Positions 10,658 to 18,873 of a stretch of DNA of 64,000 nucleotides are shown one piece after another. Below the pieces are notes generated by a model that made no database searches, was not told the origin of the DNA, and was given only the letters and a program-made list of their open reading frames with translations. This DNA is from an uncultured Pelagibacteraceae bacterium. Its GTDB lineage: Bacteria; Pseudomonadota; Alphaproteobacteria; Pelagibacterales; Pelagibacteraceae. How positions within the stretch are numbered: position 1 is the stretch's first letter; every line of letters begins with the position of its first letter. Made by a program: the position numbers and the translations under genes. The stretch spans positions 1-64,000 of the forward strand of contig CABXZD010000004.1 in the NCBI GenBank assembly GCA_902516465.1, read 5' to 3'.

Positions 10658-10947
10658 TTAAAAAAAAACAACAGAAATTGACTTAATAATGACATTGACG
10701 CCATAAACATTATAAGAACAACAGAATACATTAATAGGACAATTTTATTTTTTTTTCTTCTTAATCTAACAAAATCCTTATCATCTAAATCTGAAATATC
10801 TCTTTCACCACTTACAGGATAATCATAGCTAAATCTCCAAGTACTATCTCCAAGCCTCGGATCCAAAGTATTAAAGAAAGTTATCCAAGCAAGAATATAT
10901 TTTAATATTAGATAAAGAATTACTAAAAAAATTGAACCTAAAAGCAT
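10654..10947 (-). CDS. Small two-span membrane protein of unknown function
   Basis: A 97-residue protein with hydrophobic spans at about 4-24 and 70-95 and a polar middle that includes LDPRLGDSTWRFSYDYP and a KFVRLRRKKNK-like basic patch before the second span. The two spans would give a hairpin with the central 45 residues on one face of the inner membrane. I recognise no family. It lies 29 bases after the lysine-rich coiled-coil gene on the same strand and may be its partner; that is inference from position only. Confidence 0.65.
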   Translation of the reverse strand: MLLGSIFLVILYLILKYILAWITFFNTLDPRLGDSTWRFSYDYPVSGERDISDLDDKDFVRLRRKKNKIVLLMYSVVLIMFMASMSLLSQFLLFFFN

Positions 10948-10976
10948 TTTGGATTGTGCATAATCTTAATAAACAT

Positions 10977-12149
10977 TTAATTATTATTTTGATCTCTTTT
11001 TCTTGCAATAAGCTGTGTTAAAGAGTCTACCATTGTGTCTGATGCTTTAAAAATATCAATATTTTTAAATTCATGGGAAATATTTTTTTCAGGATTTGTT
11101 TTATCTTCGATTACTATTCCTTCCTCAGGAGAATTATTCTTAATATAAATTAACAACAGCCAATCTTCATCGACGGACTCATCCCACTTAATAAAAATTT
11201 CTCCTGTTTCAAATCTTCTATCAACACATCTAAAAATAGACATTTGTCTTGTGATATGTCTTTTGTTAAGTTGAAACACTAAACTACTAGCACTTCTGTA
11301 AAAACTCTCTAAGGCAAATTCAATTTTTTGTCTTGCTATCGTATATTCTTTTTCTTTTAATAATAAAGTTTCTCTATCTTCATTTCCTTGAAGATTTACC
11401 CCTAATGCCTCTACTCTTTCTTTAATTTTTTGATCTCTTATAACTCTGTATTTTTCCTTAAGTTTATCTATTCTTTCTTGTAATTCAGAATAGTCTTCTC
11501 TTTTTTCTCTTAATGAGATTTTTTCAAGTTTTTCTAATTCCTTAAACTCTCGAACTCTAAACCTTTCTATTTGTTTATCTAATTTTAATTGCTGTAAAAA
11601 TTGTTTTTGTTTTTGAGCTTGTTCTATTCTTAATAATGCTTGTTCTTTTCGTAAAAAAACTTTTATATCTCTTGTTCGTTGTTTTTCTATCCTCTCCTCA
11701 TCTTTTAATGCCTGTTCCTTTAACTTTACTTTTAACACCTCATCTTGTTTTTTTTGACGTTCTAATTTAATTTTTTCTTTTCTTTCTTCCTCGATTTTTT
11801 CTATTTTTAATCGTTTTTTTTCCTGTGTTTTCAAAATTTTATAACTCGAAATTGCCTCAGAAATTTTATCAAAAAATTTTTGAACATATTTCTCAAAATT
11901 CAAATTAATATTAAAATTAAATTTCGGTTTTATAGATAATTGTAATTTAACTAATTTTAAAACAATTCTTTCAATAGTTGTTTTTTTACGACTAAAATTA
12001 TTTTCTTTTATTTTGAAGATATTCGATTTTAATTTTTTAATTTTTTTTTTTAGTTTTTTGGAAGATTTAATCTTATAAACTTTTTTAATAATTTTTTTTT
12101 TTTGTTTAAATATTTTTTTTTTTCGAAATTTTTTCTTCTTTTTTTTCAT
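10977..12149 (-). CDS. Lysine-rich coiled-coil protein with a conserved-looking C-terminal domain, unknown function
   Basis: A 390-residue protein. The first 65 residues are dominated by Lys and Ile/Phe with runs of six lysines; residues 105-260 are charged heptad-like sequence rich in Lys, Glu, Arg and Gln that should form a long coiled coil; residues 275-385 look globular, with AYRSASSL-like, RCVDRRFETGEIFIKWDES and DWLLLIYIKN segments. No signal peptide, cysteine pair or known motif is seen. The basic start could bind RNA, DNA or phospholipid head groups. The 97-residue membrane protein follows and cfa precedes it by 28 bases on the same strand. I do not recognise the family. Confidence 0.72.
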   Translation of the reverse strand: MKKKKKKFRKKKIFKQKKKIIKKVYKIKSSKKLKKKIKKLKSNIFKIKENNFSRKKTTIERIVLKLVKLQLSIKPKFNFNINLNFEKYVQKFFDKISEAISSYKILKTQEKKRLKIEKIEEERKEKIKLERQKKQDEVLKVKLKEQALKDEERIEKQRTRDIKVFLRKEQALLRIEQAQKQKQFLQQLKLDKQIERFRVREFKELEKLEKISLREKREDYSELQERIDKLKEKYRVIRDQKIKERVEALGVNLQGNEDRETLLLKEKEYTIARQKIEFALESFYRSASSLVFQLNKRHITRQMSIFRCVDRRFETGEIFIKWDESVDEDWLLLIYIKNNSPEEGIVIEDKTNPEKNISHEFKNIDIFKASDTMVDSLTQLIARKRDQNNN

Positions 12150-12177
12150 TTTTGAGGAAGTAAGATTCTATCAAATT

Positions 12178-13365
12178 TTATTGATAAATATAGTCTCTTG
12201 TCACAGGGGTTGATTGATAATTTTTTGTAAGTTGTAATTGATATACAACTTGATCACCCCACTTGAATGCCATCTCGCATCCTGCTAGATAAAATTCCCA
12301 CATTCTGAAAAATTTTTCATCGAACATTTCAATAATTTTTCGTTTATTTCGAATACAATTTTCTTTCCAATGTCTCAATGTATGAGAATAATGAAGCCTT
12401 AAGACTTCTATATCAGTAACTATTAAGCCTGCTTTTTCTATCGGAGTAGTTACTTCGCTTAAGCTTGGAGTATAACCGCCTGGAAAAATATATTTTGTTA
12501 TCCATGGATGAGGGTCCCTGGGAGGGTTTACTGAGCCAATGGTGTGAATTAGGGAAATACCGTCTTCTTTGAGTAAATTTTCAATCTGATTAAAAAATTT
12601 TTTATAAAATTTCCTGCCAACATGTTCGAACATCCCAACACTTACAATTCTATCAAATTTTTCGTTAAGTTCTCTATAGTCGATTAATCTAAATTTAACC
12701 TGATTTTCTAAATTCATTTCTCTGGCTTTTAGTTTACAATAATTAAATTGGTTATCTGATAATGTAATCCCCGTAACTTCACACTTCGCACTTTTAGCTA
12801 TATCTAAAGCTAAAGATCCCCAACCACAACCAATATCTAAAACTTTTTGATTTGGTTGAATATTCAGTTTTTTTATAATGTGTTGGATCTTATTATTTTG
12901 CGCAGTCGTTAAACTATCACTTTCATTTTTGAAATAAGCGCATGAGTATTGTCTCTTCGGATCTAAAAACAAATCATAAAGATCATCAGAGATATCATAA
13001 TGATGTGATACATTCATTTTAGATTTTTTTATAAAATTAAAATTTGTAAGGTATCTAAAAGAGCCTCTTATCCTATTTATCAAATAGCTAAAAAAATTTA
13101 ATTCACCTCTCCCAAAGTTCATTAAAGCTAAATCTAAAAATTCAGTGAGCGTTCCATTTTCTATTATAATTTCCCCATTCGTATAAGCTTCACCAAAATA
13201 TAAATCTGGGTGAAACAACAATTTATAATGGAGGCTCTTATTTAAAATCTTTACTCTTATTGGATTCCCCCCGGGTTTCCCAATGATATATTCTGTTGAG
13301 TTAGCATCTTTTAAAATAAAACCACCCTTTTTAAATACTTTATTTAAAAAACTAGCCAATTTCAT
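12178..13365 (-). CDS. cfa: Cyclopropane-fatty-acyl-phospholipid synthase
   Basis: A 395-residue SAM-dependent enzyme that adds a methylene bridge to double bonds of membrane phospholipid acyl chains. The C-terminal methyltransferase domain carries VLDIGCGWGSL (177-184 is the SAM loop DIGCGWGS), preceded by the lipid-binding YDISDDLYDLFLD and QYSCAYF signature of Cfa and followed by MFEHVGRKFYKKFF and the C-terminal RHWKENC. Length and order match the E. coli enzyme, with an N-terminal lipid-binding region of about 110 residues. It starts one base after the stop of the DapA-like gene upstream, so the two are probably co-transcribed. Confidence 0.93.
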   Translation of the reverse strand: MKLASFLNKVFKKGGFILKDANSTEYIIGKPGGNPIRVKILNKSLHYKLLFHPDLYFGEAYTNGEIIIENGTLTEFLDLALMNFGRGELNFFSYLINRIRGSFRYLTNFNFIKKSKMNVSHHYDISDDLYDLFLDPKRQYSCAYFKNESDSLTTAQNNKIQHIIKKLNIQPNQKVLDIGCGWGSLALDIAKSAKCEVTGITLSDNQFNYCKLKAREMNLENQVKFRLIDYRELNEKFDRIVSVGMFEHVGRKFYKKFFNQIENLLKEDGISLIHTIGSVNPPRDPHPWITKYIFPGGYTPSLSEVTTPIEKAGLIVTDIEVLRLHYSHTLRHWKENCIRNKRKIIEMFDEKFFRMWEFYLAGCEMAFKWGDQVVYQLQLTKNYQSTPVTRDYIYQ

Positions 13366-13366
13366 C

Positions 13367-14251
13367 TTATGCAGCCAATAATGATTTATTTGTAAAATTT
13401 AACTCTTTTAAAGAGTTCATCAAATCTTTTTGATCACTCTTACTTAATAGTTTTAAAGGCGGTAATAAATTTTTATATATTTCATTTTGTTGAGAATAAA
13501 AAGAATGTAATCCAGATATCAAGTTATATTTATCAAAAGTACTCCTGACCTCACATAATTTTTTATTGTCAGATTGTTCTTTACCTGAAACAAAATCTTC
13601 ATAAACTTTTCTTGACATTTTAGCTGTAACATTACATGTGGCAGTAATAACTCCCTTGCACCCTAATTCTAAACCTTTTAATAATTTTAATTCAGAGCCA
13701 GGAAAAATTGAAAAGTTTTTTAAATTTAAATTTTCAAATAAATTGTAAGAACTATCTTTTACACCTACTATTTGTTCAGGGAATTTTTTTACAAGTTCTT
13801 TAATACAACTTACGCTAAATTTATAGCCACATAATTTTTCAAAATTGTAAAGAATGATTTTACATTCTGGAAGAGATTTTATAATTTTTGTATAAAATTC
13901 TATTACTTCAATATCACCATATTTATAATATGCTGGTGGCATGATCAAAAAATTTTTGAAATCTAATGAATTAGCAACTTTCATAAAATTAATTGTTTCT
14001 CCTAAAGAATTTAAACCAGTGCCAATTAGATGCTTATCTTTATATTTGCTTATTGAAAGTTTATTCAATAATTCTATTTTTTCAGAAATAGGTATTAACT
14101 GGGATTGTCCGGTGCTTCCAAATATTGCAGTACCATGACATCCTTGATCTATTAAATTTTCAGCATGATTTATTGTTTTTTCTACATTTAAACTCAAATC
14201 TGAATTCAGAATTGACATTGTAGCTGCAAAAATTCCACTTATTTTTGTCAT
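13367..14251 (-). CDS. DapA/NanA-family class I aldolase (not a canonical dihydrodipicolinate synthase)
   Basis: A 294-residue TIM-barrel protein of the DHDPS/N-acetylneuraminate lyase family. The Schiff-base lysine is Lys165 in VGVKDSSYN and the catalytic tyrosine is Tyr135 in ILYNFEKLCGY. The GTTGES loop of DapA is GSTGQS here (45-50). The arginine that follows the tyrosine by five residues in true DapA (YNxPxRT) is Leu140, and that residue binds the aspartate-semialdehyde carboxylate. A different aldehyde or keto acid is therefore likely, for example a 2-keto-3-deoxy sugar acid or a hydroxyproline-type substrate. It diverges from a glycosyltransferase gene and precedes cfa. Confidence 0.82.
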   Translation of the reverse strand: MTKISGIFAATMSILNSDLSLNVEKTINHAENLIDQGCHGTAIFGSTGQSQLIPISEKIELLNKLSISKYKDKHLIGTGLNSLGETINFMKVANSLDFKNFLIMPPAYYKYGDIEVIEFYTKIIKSLPECKIILYNFEKLCGYKFSVSCIKELVKKFPEQIVGVKDSSYNLFENLNLKNFSIFPGSELKLLKGLELGCKGVITATCNVTAKMSRKVYEDFVSGKEQSDNKKLCEVRSTFDKYNLISGLHSFYSQQNEIYKNLLPPLKLLSKSDQKDLMNSLKELNFTNKSLLAA

Positions 14252-14300
14252 AATAAAAATTTATATAAAAAATATACTTAGTAAAGATTATAAATACCAT

Positions 14301-15263
14301 ATGAAAATTTTAGCAGTTCAAAACAGAATGGGTATTGGAGATACAGTAATTTTTTTGCCTTTTATAAAGGCTTTATCTGAAAGATTTAATTCACCTGTGA
14401 GTTTACTTGTAAAAAAGAGTTCAAAGGCTGACCAATATTTATACCAAACGAACTATATTGATCAAATTTTTTTTTTAGAAAGAGATAAAAAAGACAACAA
14501 TAGACATGTTGGTTTTTTAGGTAGTTTAAATTTAATAAAAGATATTAAAAAACATAATTTCGATAAAATATTTATTTTTAATTCTTCTTTAAGATTTAAT
14601 TTAATTGCAAAGTTTTCAAAGATACCAAAAATTTATCAATACCCTTTGTTTCAAAAAAAAGAACAACATATAACTAATGCACCAAGAAATTTTTTAAAAG
14701 ATCGATTGAAATTAGAAGTAAGGAACGACCCTGAGATTCAAATTGATGAAACATTAGTTCTGAATAGCATTCAAAAATTTCAAATTAGTAAAAATGATAC
14801 CAATATTCTTTTAGGTGTTGGGGGTTCTGGACCAACTAAAAGAATACCTGCAAATACATTTTTAAACGTAATAAAAAAGATATCTGAAATTAAAAAATGC
14901 AAATTTTTCCTAGCGACAGGTCAAGATCCTGAAGAACAAGTCATTCTTAAGAAAATCTTAGACTCACGATTTAATAATATTTGTAAACCATTAGATAATT
15001 TGTCAATCAAAGAAATTTTACCGATTATTAAAAATTGCAATTTATCTATTTGTAACGATTCAAGTTTTAGCCATTTGTCTGCTGCGTTAGGAGTAAAAAC
15101 TATAACGTTGATGGCTGATACTCCTTTAATTTATGGATCTTATAGCTCTAAAATGTTTTCAATAATACCTGACGGTGAAGAAACAGTTACACATAATACA
15201 CTTGGAAAAGAAAAAATTAATTCTCAAAAAATATTTGAAAAATTCATTCAAATTATTGATTAA
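14301..15263 (+). CDS. Glycosyltransferase family 9 (heptosyltransferase-like)
   Basis: A 320-residue GT-B fold protein. The start MKILAVQNRMGIGDTVIFLPFIKAL is the GT9 N-terminal Rossmann element with the G-x-GD motif, and the C-terminal half has GVGGSGPTKRIPANTF and SICNDSSFSHLSAALGVKTITL, the D-S/T-G-like donor-sugar site of WaaC/WaaF heptosyltransferases (here NDSSFSH instead of NDTGPMH). It would add a sugar to a lipid-linked or outer-membrane glycan on the cytoplasmic side. No LPS genes surround it. Its TAA overlaps the stop of the convergent J-domain gene by 4 bases. Confidence 0.88.
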   Translation: MKILAVQNRMGIGDTVIFLPFIKALSERFNSPVSLLVKKSSKADQYLYQTNYIDQIFFLERDKKDNNRHVGFLGSLNLIKDIKKHNFDKIFIFNSSLRFNLIAKFSKIPKIYQYPLFQKKEQHITNAPRNFLKDRLKLEVRNDPEIQIDETLVLNSIQKFQISKNDTNILLGVGGSGPTKRIPANTFLNVIKKISEIKKCKFFLATGQDPEEQVILKKILDSRFNNICKPLDNLSIKEILPIIKNCNLSICNDSSFSHLSAALGVKTITLMADTPLIYGSYSSKMFSIIPDGEETVTHNTLGKEKINSQKIFEKFIQIID

Positions 15264-15763
15264 GAAATATCACTCAAAACTATATCCTTCGCTTCATTTA
15301 CAATTGATGACAGTCGCGATGTTTCAGGAGAAATATCAGGATGGATTTTTTTTTGAATTTTTATGTAGGCCTTATTAACATCTTCTTTAGTAATTTTTTT
15401 ACTCATATCTAAGTTTAAAATTTTGTAAGCCTCCGGTACAGATATAGAAGAAATATTATTCGAATTAGATTGTTTAAAAGAGAACCTTCCTGACTTCCTC
15501 AAGGTTTGAATTAATCTATAAAGAGATATTAATTGAAAAATTGATAAACCCTTTAACTTTAATAAAGCAAGGCTGGCTAGAGTAAGCGGTAATGTTAGTA
15601 AAAATCTACCTCCAACAGCAAATAAAATTGCTAAAATAATCAATCCTAAGATTATTAAGACTCTTAAACTTTTTGATATTTTTTTAGATGAAATATTACT
15701 TAAAAATCTTAGTAGAAAATAAAATATTATTAATATAACTACTGTATAAATTATTATATTCAT
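15260..15763 (-). CDS. Membrane-anchored J-domain (DnaJ-like) protein
   Basis: A 167-residue protein with an N-terminal transmembrane span (about 2-20), a second hydrophobic stretch (about 35-70), a linker, and a C-terminal J domain from about residue 110. The J signature HPD is visible in IQKKIHPDISPETS, although here the domain begins with VPEAYKILNL and is short. J proteins stimulate ATP hydrolysis by DnaK; the C-terminal placement and membrane anchor recall Tim14/Pam18 and DjlA-type proteins. It overlaps the GT9 stop by four bases and diverges from the oligopeptidase gene by 16 bases. Confidence 0.83.
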   Translation of the reverse strand: MNIIIYTVVILIIFYFLLRFLSNISSKKISKSLRVLIILGLIILAILFAVGGRFLLTLPLTLASLALLKLKGLSIFQLISLYRLIQTLRKSGRFSFKQSNSNNISSISVPEAYKILNLDMSKKITKEDVNKAYIKIQKKIHPDISPETSRLSSIVNEAKDIVLSDIS

Positions 15764-15779
15764 ATATTTTTTCTTTATT

Positions 15780-17855
15780 ATGAAAGTACCACAACTTAGA
15801 AAAAAACCAGAAATTAAATCTTGTCACAACATTTCTTGGGAAGATAATTACAGCTGGATACATCAAAAAAATATTTTAGAGGTATTGAAAGATAAAGACA
15901 AACTTGACCCAGAAGTAAAAGAGTACTTGACGCAAGAAAATAAACATACGGAGTATCACTTAAAAGATACAAAAGATTTACAAAAAAAATTATTTGATGA
16001 AATTAAAGGAAGGATTAAACTTGAAGATGAGTCTCTTCCGTTTAAAGATCACTCTTATGAATATTGGACTAAAACAACTGTTGAGGGAAATTATTCAATT
16101 AAATTAAGAAAAAAAATTAACTCCAATAAAATTGAAGAAATTTGGAATGGAGACAAAGAAAAAAAAAAATTAAAAGTAAAATATTTTGGTATTGGTGATC
16201 TCGAAGTAAGTCATAATGATAAATATCTTGCTTATTCATTAGACACTAAGGGATCAGAATATTACACAATCTTTGTAAGAGATATTGAAAATAATAAGAT
16301 TATTACCAAAGAAATCAAAGATACTTCTGGCAGTATTATTTTTAGTTTAGATGATAAATTTATTTATTACTCAAAATTAGATCAAAATCATCGAGCTAGA
16401 AAAATTTATAGGCATGAAATTGGTAAATTCGATAAAAATGATGAATTAATTTTTGAAGAAAAAAGCAAAGCCTTTACTGTTAATATTGGTTTAAGTTCGG
16501 ATGAAGAGTATTATTTTATAACAACTTCTGATCACAACACATCAGAGCAGTATTATTTTAAAAGTAATGAAAAAAAACCACAGCCAAAATTAATCAAAAA
16601 GAGAGAGAAGGGAATATTGTATTCTATAAATTCATGGGATCACAAGTTTTATAATCATACAAATAAAGATGCTGAGGACTTTAAGATAGATATTTCAGAA
16701 AGTTTAGAGACTCAAAATTGGCAACCTTTCATCGAGGCAAAAGAGGAAGTTTTAATTGGTGGTTGTGTCTTCCTAAAAAACTGGATAATTCGATCAGAAA
16801 CTTCTAATGCATTAGACAAACTATTCATAAGAAATATATCTACGGAGATTGAAGAGGAATTAATTTTTACTGATGAAAAAGTCTTTGTGCCGAGTATTTC
16901 CTATAGGCAGAAAGATAAAAATACTAATGAAATTTATCTTGGATATTCTTCACCAAAAACTCCCTCAAGAGTTTATCTGTTTGATCTTTCAACAAAATCA
17001 AAAAAATTAATAAAAGAGCAAGAGATACCTTCTGGACATAACTCTAATAATTATATTGTAGAAAGGATTGAATATGAATCTCATGATGGAAGAATGGTGC
17101 CTCTTACTATTACAAGACATAAAAAAACTAAAATAGACGGCTCTGCTAATCTTTTGTTATACGGATATGGTTCATACGGAAACTCAATAAGCCCAAGTTT
17201 CTCTTCAACCAAATTAAGCCTTCTAGATAGAGACATAATCTGGGCAACTGCTCATATTAGGGGTGGGATGGAAAAAGGCATGAAGTGGTGGAAAGAGGGA
17301 AAACTTACAAATAAAAAAAACACATTCGAAGATTACATCTACGCAGCTAAATACTTAATTAAAAAAAAATATACCTCTAAAGCTAAAATAATCGGAATGG
17401 GTGGCTCTGCTGGGGGGTTATTGATGGGAGCTGTAGTAAACCAATCTCCAGAATTATTTTTAGGTATAATAATGGCAGTACCATTTGTAGACTCGCTAAC
17501 AACTAATCTTGATCATTCTTTGCCTTTAACTATTGGGGAATTTGATGAATTTGGGAATGCCAAGGATAACAAAGATCATTTTGAATATATTTATTCATAT
17601 GCTCCTTACAACAATATTAAAAAAATGGACTATCCTCATATGTTAATAACGACCAGTTTAAGTGATAATCGAGTACTATTTGATGAACCTGCAAAATTTA
17701 CTGCTAAGTTAAGAGACCTAAAAACTGATAATAATTTATTACTTTTAAAGACTGAAATGGATGCTGGTCATGGGGGCAAATCAGGTAGAGATGGTGCTAT
17801 TGAGGAAATTGCAATTGACTACGCTTTTGCATTGAAAATCTCCAAAAAAATTTAA
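15780..17855 (+). CDS. ptrB: Oligopeptidase B-like S9 prolyl oligopeptidase family peptidase
   Basis: A 691-residue serine peptidase: an N-terminal beta-propeller (about 70-400) guarding a C-terminal alpha/beta hydrolase domain. The catalytic triad is Ser543 in GMGGSAGGLLMG, Asp629 in TTSLSDNRV and His664 in DAGHGGKSG. The length and the YGYGSYG and ATAHIRGGMEKG blocks match oligopeptidase B (PtrB), which cleaves peptides after basic residues in the cytoplasm. There is no signal peptide. It ends 10 bases before the heat-shock promoter of hsp20, so read-through into hsp20 is possible but a separate promoter exists. Confidence 0.94.
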   Translation: MKVPQLRKKPEIKSCHNISWEDNYSWIHQKNILEVLKDKDKLDPEVKEYLTQENKHTEYHLKDTKDLQKKLFDEIKGRIKLEDESLPFKDHSYEYWTKTTVEGNYSIKLRKKINSNKIEEIWNGDKEKKKLKVKYFGIGDLEVSHNDKYLAYSLDTKGSEYYTIFVRDIENNKIITKEIKDTSGSIIFSLDDKFIYYSKLDQNHRARKIYRHEIGKFDKNDELIFEEKSKAFTVNIGLSSDEEYYFITTSDHNTSEQYYFKSNEKKPQPKLIKKREKGILYSINSWDHKFYNHTNKDAEDFKIDISESLETQNWQPFIEAKEEVLIGGCVFLKNWIIRSETSNALDKLFIRNISTEIEEELIFTDEKVFVPSISYRQKDKNTNEIYLGYSSPKTPSRVYLFDLSTKSKKLIKEQEIPSGHNSNNYIVERIEYESHDGRMVPLTITRHKKTKIDGSANLLLYGYGSYGNSISPSFSSTKLSLLDRDIIWATAHIRGGMEKGMKWWKEGKLTNKKNTFEDYIYAAKYLIKKKYTSKAKIIGMGGSAGGLLMGAVVNQSPELFLGIIMAVPFVDSLTTNLDHSLPLTIGEFDEFGNAKDNKDHFEYIYSYAPYNNIKKMDYPHMLITTSLSDNRVLFDEPAKFTAKLRDLKTDNNLLLLKTEMDAGHGGKSGRDGAIEEIAIDYAFALKISKKI

Positions 17856-17864
17856 TTCTTAGAT

Positions 17865-17892
17865 CTTGAAAAAAAAAAATTAATTCCCATAT
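17865..17892 (+). promoter_or_regulatory. Near-consensus heat-shock (RpoH) promoter of hsp20
   Basis: CTTGAAA at 17865-17871 and CCCATAT at 17886-17892 are separated by 14 bases. This matches the sigma-32 consensus (CTTGAAA, 13-17 bases, CCCATnT) almost perfectly. Transcription would begin near 17899, at the first base pairs of the leader hairpins described next. Confidence 0.85.
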
Positions 17893-17897
17893 GAGAG

Positions 17898-17949
17898 TTG
17901 TAAGTCGCCTTAAGGGGCTTACAAAATAAACTTGCTTAACAAAAGGAGG
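17898..17949 (+). promoter_or_regulatory. ROSE-like RNA thermometer in the hsp20 leader
   Basis: Two hairpins fill the short leader. Hairpin 1 pairs TTGTAAGTC (17898-17906) with GGCTTACAA (17916-17924), allowing one T-G pair. Hairpin 2 pairs CTTGCTT (17931-17937) with the Shine-Dalgarno sequence AAGGAGG (17943-17949) over an AACAA loop. In RNA the pairs are C-G, U-G, U-A, G-G mismatch, C-G, U-A, U-A. A UUGCU strand facing AGGA with a central G-G mismatch is the hallmark of the ROSE thermometer, which melts on heating and frees the ribosome binding site of small heat-shock genes. ROSE elements are known in rhizobia and relatives; function here is inferred. Confidence 0.75.
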
Positions 17950-17954
17950 AAACT

Positions 17955-18401
17955 ATGACAAGTAAGGACTTATCTATATTTAACTCACTTAGACCATTTT
18001 CAATTGGATTTGACGATATGTTTGACCAATTTGAAAATATGTTAGGAAATGGTGCTCTAACAATGCAGTCAAATTACCCACCTTACAACATAAGAAAAAC
18101 TGGTAAAGACAACTATGCTATCGAAGTAGCATTAGCTGGTTTTAGTAAAAAAGATGTTGAGGTTGAATTTGAGGATAATTTGTTAACTGTAAGAACAAAA
18201 CAAATTAGTAAAACTGATGATAAAAATATAGATGGAGAAATCTTACATAAAGGTATTTCTCAAAGACAATTTGCAAGATCATTTACTATCGCAGATGACG
18301 TGAAAGTAAACAATGCTGAACTTAAAGATGGTCTTTTAACTATATCTTGTGAAAGAATTGTTCCAGAACATAAAAAGAAAAAGCTTATTGAAATAAAATA
18401 A
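17955..18401 (+). CDS. Small heat-shock protein, Hsp20/IbpA family
   Basis: A 148-residue alpha-crystallin-type chaperone. The N-terminal RPFSIGFDDMFDQFENML resembles IbpA/HspA class A proteins; the alpha-crystallin domain spans about 40-130 (PPYNIRKTGKDNYAIEVALAG, the ISQRQFARSFTIADDV dimerisation strand, LKDGLLTISC), and the tail includes KKKLIEIK with an I-x-I-like end. It holds unfolding proteins for refolding by DnaK/ClpB. AAGGAGG lies 5 bases before the ATG and is buried in the ROSE-like hairpin at 17931-17949. Both promoter and leader therefore point to heat control at two levels. A hairpin follows the stop. Confidence 0.96.
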   Translation: MTSKDLSIFNSLRPFSIGFDDMFDQFENMLGNGALTMQSNYPPYNIRKTGKDNYAIEVALAGFSKKDVEVEFEDNLLTVRTKQISKTDDKNIDGEILHKGISQRQFARSFTIADDVKVNNAELKDGLLTISCERIVPEHKKKKLIEIK

Positions 18402-18411
18402 GTTGACCTTG

Positions 18412-18436
18412 CTTGCGGAGATAAAATCTCCGCAGG
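18412..18436. terminator. Strong hairpin between convergent hsp20 and lipoprotein genes
   Basis: An 11-base-pair stem, CTTGCGGAGAT (18412-18422) with ATCTCCGCAGG (18426-18436, one T-G pair), closes an AAA loop just after the hsp20 stop and before the lipoprotein stop. There is no good T run on either side, so it may be a bidirectional 3' end stabiliser or a rho-independent terminator of weak type. Confidence 0.6.
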
Positions 18437-18441
18437 TAAAT

Positions 18442-18747
18442 TTAGAAACATCCATTTGATACAAACCCTATAATTATTGAACTTGAATTTATCTCAAATT
18501 TTCTTTCGCAGGGTATTCCATATTTTTTTGTGTTGTAAACAAAAACCAAGTTTCCATTTTCATTTTTGAAGTCTTGGTCAGGTTTTCCCAAATCAACCTG
18601 TAAATCACTTGAAGATTTGCCAATATATTTACTCAGTTTTTGATTTTCTTTTTCTACAATTGCATCTGTTTTTTCTTTAATAGACTTACATTGAGATAAA
18701 AAAACTACCAAAATCAGACTTAGAAACATAAATTTTAATTTTTGCAT
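18442..18747 (-). CDS. Small lipoprotein, possibly BamE/SmpA-like fold
   Basis: A 101-residue protein with a lipoprotein signal: MQKLKFMFLSLILVVFLSQC, lipobox L-S-Q-C with Cys20 as the lipidated residue. The mature part has a charged helix (KTDAIVEKENQKLSKYI) then SSSDLQVDLGKPDQDF and NLVFVYNTKKYGIPCERKF, a pattern reminiscent of the SmpA/OmlA (BamE) domain, where a short helix with LGxPD precedes a beta-sheet. Two further cysteines (in GIPCERKF and the C-terminal NGCF) may form a disulfide. The lipoprotein call is firm; the BamE-like fold is a suggestion. Convergent with hsp20 across a 40-base gap. Confidence 0.75.
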   Translation of the reverse strand: MQKLKFMFLSLILVVFLSQCKSIKEKTDAIVEKENQKLSKYIGKSSSDLQVDLGKPDQDFKNENGNLVFVYNTKKYGIPCERKFEINSSSIIIGFVSNGCF

Positions 18748-18873
18748 AAATTTATAATATCAAGCAATTTGTAGCATAAATATAAACTTCTGAGTTGAAA
18801 TATGTGAATAAAAACCAGTTTGTAAGGGTAATTATTTAAAGAATCTATTATTCAGAGTTTATTAGGAGGATTA

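Noticed and set aside
18748..18873. Purine riboswitch in the leader of the purine permease
   Set aside because: The conserved junction and loop sequences of the purine aptamer are not present; only a weak GAATAA/TTATTC pairing is seen.
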